DNA of 6,608 nucleotides from RZYP01 sp050256135 (GTDB lineage Bacteria > Bacillota > Negativicutes > Acidaminococcales > Acidaminococcaceae), in contig JBFWIF010000110.1 of NCBI GenBank assembly GCA_050256135.1, positions 1-6,608 on the forward strand. Reading direction: 5' to 3'. Below, piece by piece: positions 4,714-6,608 of the stretch. Every line of letters starts with the position of its first letter. The stretch's first letter is position 1. Under the pieces are notes generated by a model. That model searched no databases and was not told the DNA's origin. It worked only from the letters and a program-made list of their open reading frames with translations. The translations under genes and the position numbers were made by a program.

Positions 4714-5730
4714 CTAAACCTTGCTTAAATATATCAGTCCGCTGTAGCGTTTAGCCGACATTTGATGGTCAGCTTTGAAGCGATGTTGGAACCCGAATTC
4801 TTCGGCGCGGCCTTCTGTATTTTGCGATTTCACCTTGCGGAACATATCAAACATACCACCAGCTCTAAAAACTTCGCTATTCAGGAAGAAAAATGCTGCC
4901 GGTACAATATTGCCGGTAATAACCGTGCCCTGAGCTGCTTTTTCGCTATTATCAAGGTCATACCCAACGTTAATCGCTTGAATCGACTTGTGAATTTTAA
5001 TACCATAGTATTCAACAAGCTTAGGTTCGATGATACCCGTATGAGGCGTGCGCTCAAGCTGGCCCTTTAGAATGCTGTTGTTGTTTACCAAATCCCACCA
5101 CATATCCGATGGCAAAACAATATTGCGACCTTTATCCGGGAACTGATAATTGTCGAGAGCCCTGGCAAAGTTGACAATATCGTCAAGCGTAAGCATTTTA
5201 AAACCATTGCGGGCGTTACCTGACGAGCCGATTACTATTTTTTTGTTGCCAGCTGCATCGGCAGCAAAAGCGTGTGCCGCATCTTCAACTTCTTGGCGAA
5301 CAATAGCATCAGCCGACTTTCGTGTATAGTATTGTACTTTGTCGAACGGTAAAGCGTGCAGATAGATATTCCTTAACTTGTAATTCTGACTATCATAAAC
5401 GTCCAGCGCAACCTCATGTGTTGTTTCCGTTGGCTCGATGTTATCGATGTCAGTTACCCTGTTTTTATACACCGCAGGATCCGCTCCGGCTTCAGGGAAC
5501 ACAAGCGTTTGCCCGTCTTTAACAAACGAACTTAAATCCTCTGCATTGGTCAACCAGGTGTCAATGGCATTATACTCCTCCTTGAGAGAGGTAAGGAACA
5601 CCATTTTTTGGGTGTCGAGCACTACCGGTGCTGCAGCAACCATTGCAACTGCATCATGCCCGGTAAGCACGCTGATGCCAACTACGGCCAGCATCATCAT
5701 AAAACTAAAAAATCTCAAAACATTTTTCAT
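4714..5730 (-). CDS. Major capsid protein
   Basis: A 338-residue protein encoded directly after the protease-scaffold gene, with the size and character of an HK97-fold major capsid protein. Features include a mid-protein segment with EVEDAAHAFAADAAG (E-loop/spine helix-like), a LTLDDIVNFARALD helix followed by NIVLPSDMWWDLV, typical of the capsid P-domain, and a C-terminal part FGFQHRFKADHQMSAKRYSG typical of capsid C-termini. It would form the icosahedral shell. The first 29 residues are odd: MKN-VLRFF then a run of hydrophobic residues and GHDAVA before a second Met (M30), looking like a secretion signal rather than a charged delta domain. The upstream leader is A/T-rich and holds a 15-base sequence shared with the tube gene. 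A hairpin follows its stop codon. The assignment rests on context and family resemblance. Confidence 0.82.
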   Translation of the reverse strand: MKNVLRFFSFMMMLAVVGISVLTGHDAVAMVAAAPVVLDTQKMVFLTSLKEEYNAIDTWLTNAEDLSSFVKDGQTLVFPEAGADPAVYKNRVTDIDNIEPTETTHEVALDVYDSQNYKLRNIYLHALPFDKVQYYTRKSADAIVRQEVEDAAHAFAADAAGNKKIVIGSSGNARNGFKMLTLDDIVNFARALDNYQFPDKGRNIVLPSDMWWDLVNNNSILKGQLERTPHTGIIEPKLVEYYGIKIHKSIQAINVGYDLDNSEKAAQGTVITGNIVPAAFFFLNSEVFRAGGMFDMFRKVKSQNTEGRAEEFGFQHRFKADHQMSAKRYSGLIYLSKV

Positions 5731-5740
5731 TGTTAAATAA

Positions 5741-5755
5741 TTAATTGTTACTACT
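5741..5755 (-). repeat. 15-base leader repeat before the capsid gene
   Basis: Minus-strand AGTAGTAACAATTAA, ending 10 bases before the capsid ATG. The same 15 bases occur before the tail tube gene (1292-1306). Both copies are in the leader of an abundant structural protein, suggesting a shared translation-enhancing or ribosome-loading element. Confidence 0.5.
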
Positions 5756-5762
5756 TTGTTTA

Positions 5763-6332
5763 CTAGCCTACCAGGCCACTCTTTTTTGTGCTCGACTCAA
5801 AGTCGGCAACAAGTTTTTTATACCGATCCGGTTCGTTTTTCTCCATGAGTTGAAGTGCCTCAGGGTCTTTTTTGAAATAATCATAATAGCCCCATGCTTT
5901 GCGTTCGTCATCGCTTTTTTGCTGACCATTTGAACTCATTCCCTGCACAAACGTATCAATGTCGCGAACGCCTTTTTTTGCTTCCAGCTGTGCTTTTGTG
6001 CCATCGTAATCCAACTTGGCTGCATTTTCATAGAAAGGCACTTCTGAAGGAAGAATGGCATTGCGCCCCAGGTGAAGGGCTACAAGTGCTTTTGCCTTTG
6101 CTTCCGGTGTTTCACCAGCATTTTCATGCTCAACTGCCTGTTTTTGCCTGGCATCAAGCATTTTGCTCACGGTTTCGTAATCGTTAAAGGCAAGTGTCTT
6201 CAAGGAGTCAATTTCTCCCTCCTGAACCACACCCCTTTCTTTGTGTCTCATTACAAGATTTTCGGCATTTAAACGCCTTTGAGCATCCAAGTCCTTTTTT
6301 AGTTGCTCAACAGTTTGTTCATTTTTTTCCAT
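5763..6332 (-). CDS. Possible nested scaffold protein from an internal start (Mu Z-like)
   Basis: Within the protease frame an ATG at 6332 opens a 189-residue product beginning MEKNEQTVEQLKKDL, exactly at the junction between the protease domain and the charged helical tail. The codons just upstream are very A/T-rich (AACTAATAATAAG before ATG), resembling Bacteroidota translation starts, in contrast to the surrounding coding sequence. In phage Mu the scaffold Z is made from an internal start inside protease gene I, so the same arrangement is plausible here. This is inference: the A/T-rich stretch could merely encode the TNNK linker. The region has no membrane segment and is predicted soluble and coiled-coil-like. 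Confidence 0.35.
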   Translation of the reverse strand: MEKNEQTVEQLKKDLDAQRRLNAENLVMRHKERGVVQEGEIDSLKTLAFNDYETVSKMLDARQKQAVEHENAGETPEAKAKALVALHLGRNAILPSEVPFYENAAKLDYDGTKAQLEAKKGVRDIDTFVQGMSSNGQQKSDDERKAWGYYDYFKKDPEALQLMEKNEPDRYKKLVADFESSTKKSGLVG

Positions 6333-6608
6333 CTTATTATTAGTTATTAAATGAAGTTTATACTCACTGCCTTCCGGCGTACTTAGCCTTACAGCATTTT
6401 TTTGTCCTGGTATGGTTACCAGGCTAATCTCAAGCATTTCGCTTTTGGTAAGTGTTGGATATTTTTGTCCAGGAAGCAGTAAGGCTTTGTCTTTGCTTTC
6501 TTCAATTGGTATCACATTAAGGCTCACGGCACTCATATAGCCGTCCTTGTACTTCCAGTAGAGCTTAACGGCATCATCATCGTTTCTGTCAAACTCAGCT
6601 GTACCCTT
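5763..6608 (-). CDS. HK97-type prohead protease with C-terminal scaffold-like region (5' partial)
   Basis: This is the last 281 codons of a capsid maturation protease; the frame is open to the window edge, so the true start lies beyond 6608 and the ATG at 6536 is internal. The edge-proximal part reads GTAEFD, then KLYWKYKDGYMSAVSLNVIP, matching the HK97 protease pattern (EAEFD...VYRLYKDGYLRAVSVGF.P), where the Ser of AVS is probably catalytic. It is followed by MLEISLVTIPGQKNA, the family's usual domain-closing signature (EISLV.IPANP.A). The last roughly 190 residues are charged and helix-rich, rich in Lys, Glu and Gln, which fits a fused internal scaffold as in Mu gene I. The protease would cleave scaffold and capsid N-termini inside the prohead. 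The capsid gene follows after 32 bases, as expected. Family assignment is strong; the scaffold role is inferred from position and composition. Confidence 0.85.
   Translation of the reverse strand, partial: KGTAEFDRNDDDAVKLYWKYKDGYMSAVSLNVIPIEESKDKALLLPGQKYPTLTKSEMLEISLVTIPGQKNAVRLSTPEGSEYKLHLITNNKMEKNEQTVEQLKKDLDAQRRLNAENLVMRHKERGVVQEGEIDSLKTLAFNDYETVSKMLDARQKQAVEHENAGETPEAKAKALVALHLGRNAILPSEVPFYENAAKLDYDGTKAQLEAKKGVRDIDTFVQGMSSNGQQKSDDERKAWGYYDYFKKDPEALQLMEKNEPDRYKKLVADFESSTKKSGLVG

Noticed and set aside
5731..5762. Promoter in front of the capsid gene
   Set aside because: The gap is A/T-rich, but I found no convincing Bacteroidota -7 (TAnnTTTG) and -33 (TTG) pair; the A/T content is explained by the translation leader.

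Overview
The window reads as part of the virion-structure and lysis region of a contractile-tailed (Mu-like myovirus) phage or prophage. All genes lie on the minus strand, so the transcript runs from base 6608 down to base 1. The host is most likely a member of the Bacteroidota: start codons are preceded by A/T-rich leaders without Shine-Dalgarno sequences, and the tail and head proteins resemble families I know from Bacteroidota prophages (for example a DUF2586-type sheath). This host call is an inference from style and protein families, not from a marker gene. No integrase, tRNA, attachment site, CRISPR array or insertion sequence is visible, so prophage and free phage cannot be told apart. 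No stretch longer than about 70 bases is without a gene.

Layout in transcription order. (1) 6608-5763: 3' part of an HK97-type prohead protease fused to a C-terminal scaffold-like region, running off the window edge. (2) 5730-4714: major capsid protein with an unusual hydrophobic N-terminus. (3) 4686-4661: strong hairpin just after the capsid gene. (4) 4645-4148: probable tail terminator/head-tail joining protein (Mu gp37-like). (5) 4151-2774: a compact lysis cassette placed inside the structural operon: a GH24 endolysin, a single-pass membrane protein with a coiled coil (holin candidate), and a lipoprotein with a C-terminal membrane anchor that has the architecture of a unimolecular spanin. 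(6) 2804-2460: small protein with three copies of a TQAPDEAKAPEAE-like repeat, in the place where Mu has gp38. (7) 2456-1302: tail sheath. (8) 1279-866: tail tube. (9) 862-488: tail assembly chaperone, with a canonical A_AAA_AAC slippery site seven codons' worth of bases from its end that opens a 58-codon -1 frame extension ending at 318. (10) 321-1: N-terminus of the tape measure protein, running off the other edge.

The genes form one tightly packed late operon (gaps of 3 to 68 bases, several ATGA overlaps). The protease and scaffold region build and mature the capsid; the terminator, sheath, tube, chaperone and tape measure build the contractile tail; the three middle genes release progeny. 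The most notable observations are the unlisted frameshift extension of the chaperone, the u-spanin-like lipoprotein and the lysis cassette's position, the signal-peptide-like start of the capsid, a possible nested scaffold start, and a 15-base sequence repeated in front of the capsid and tube genes.
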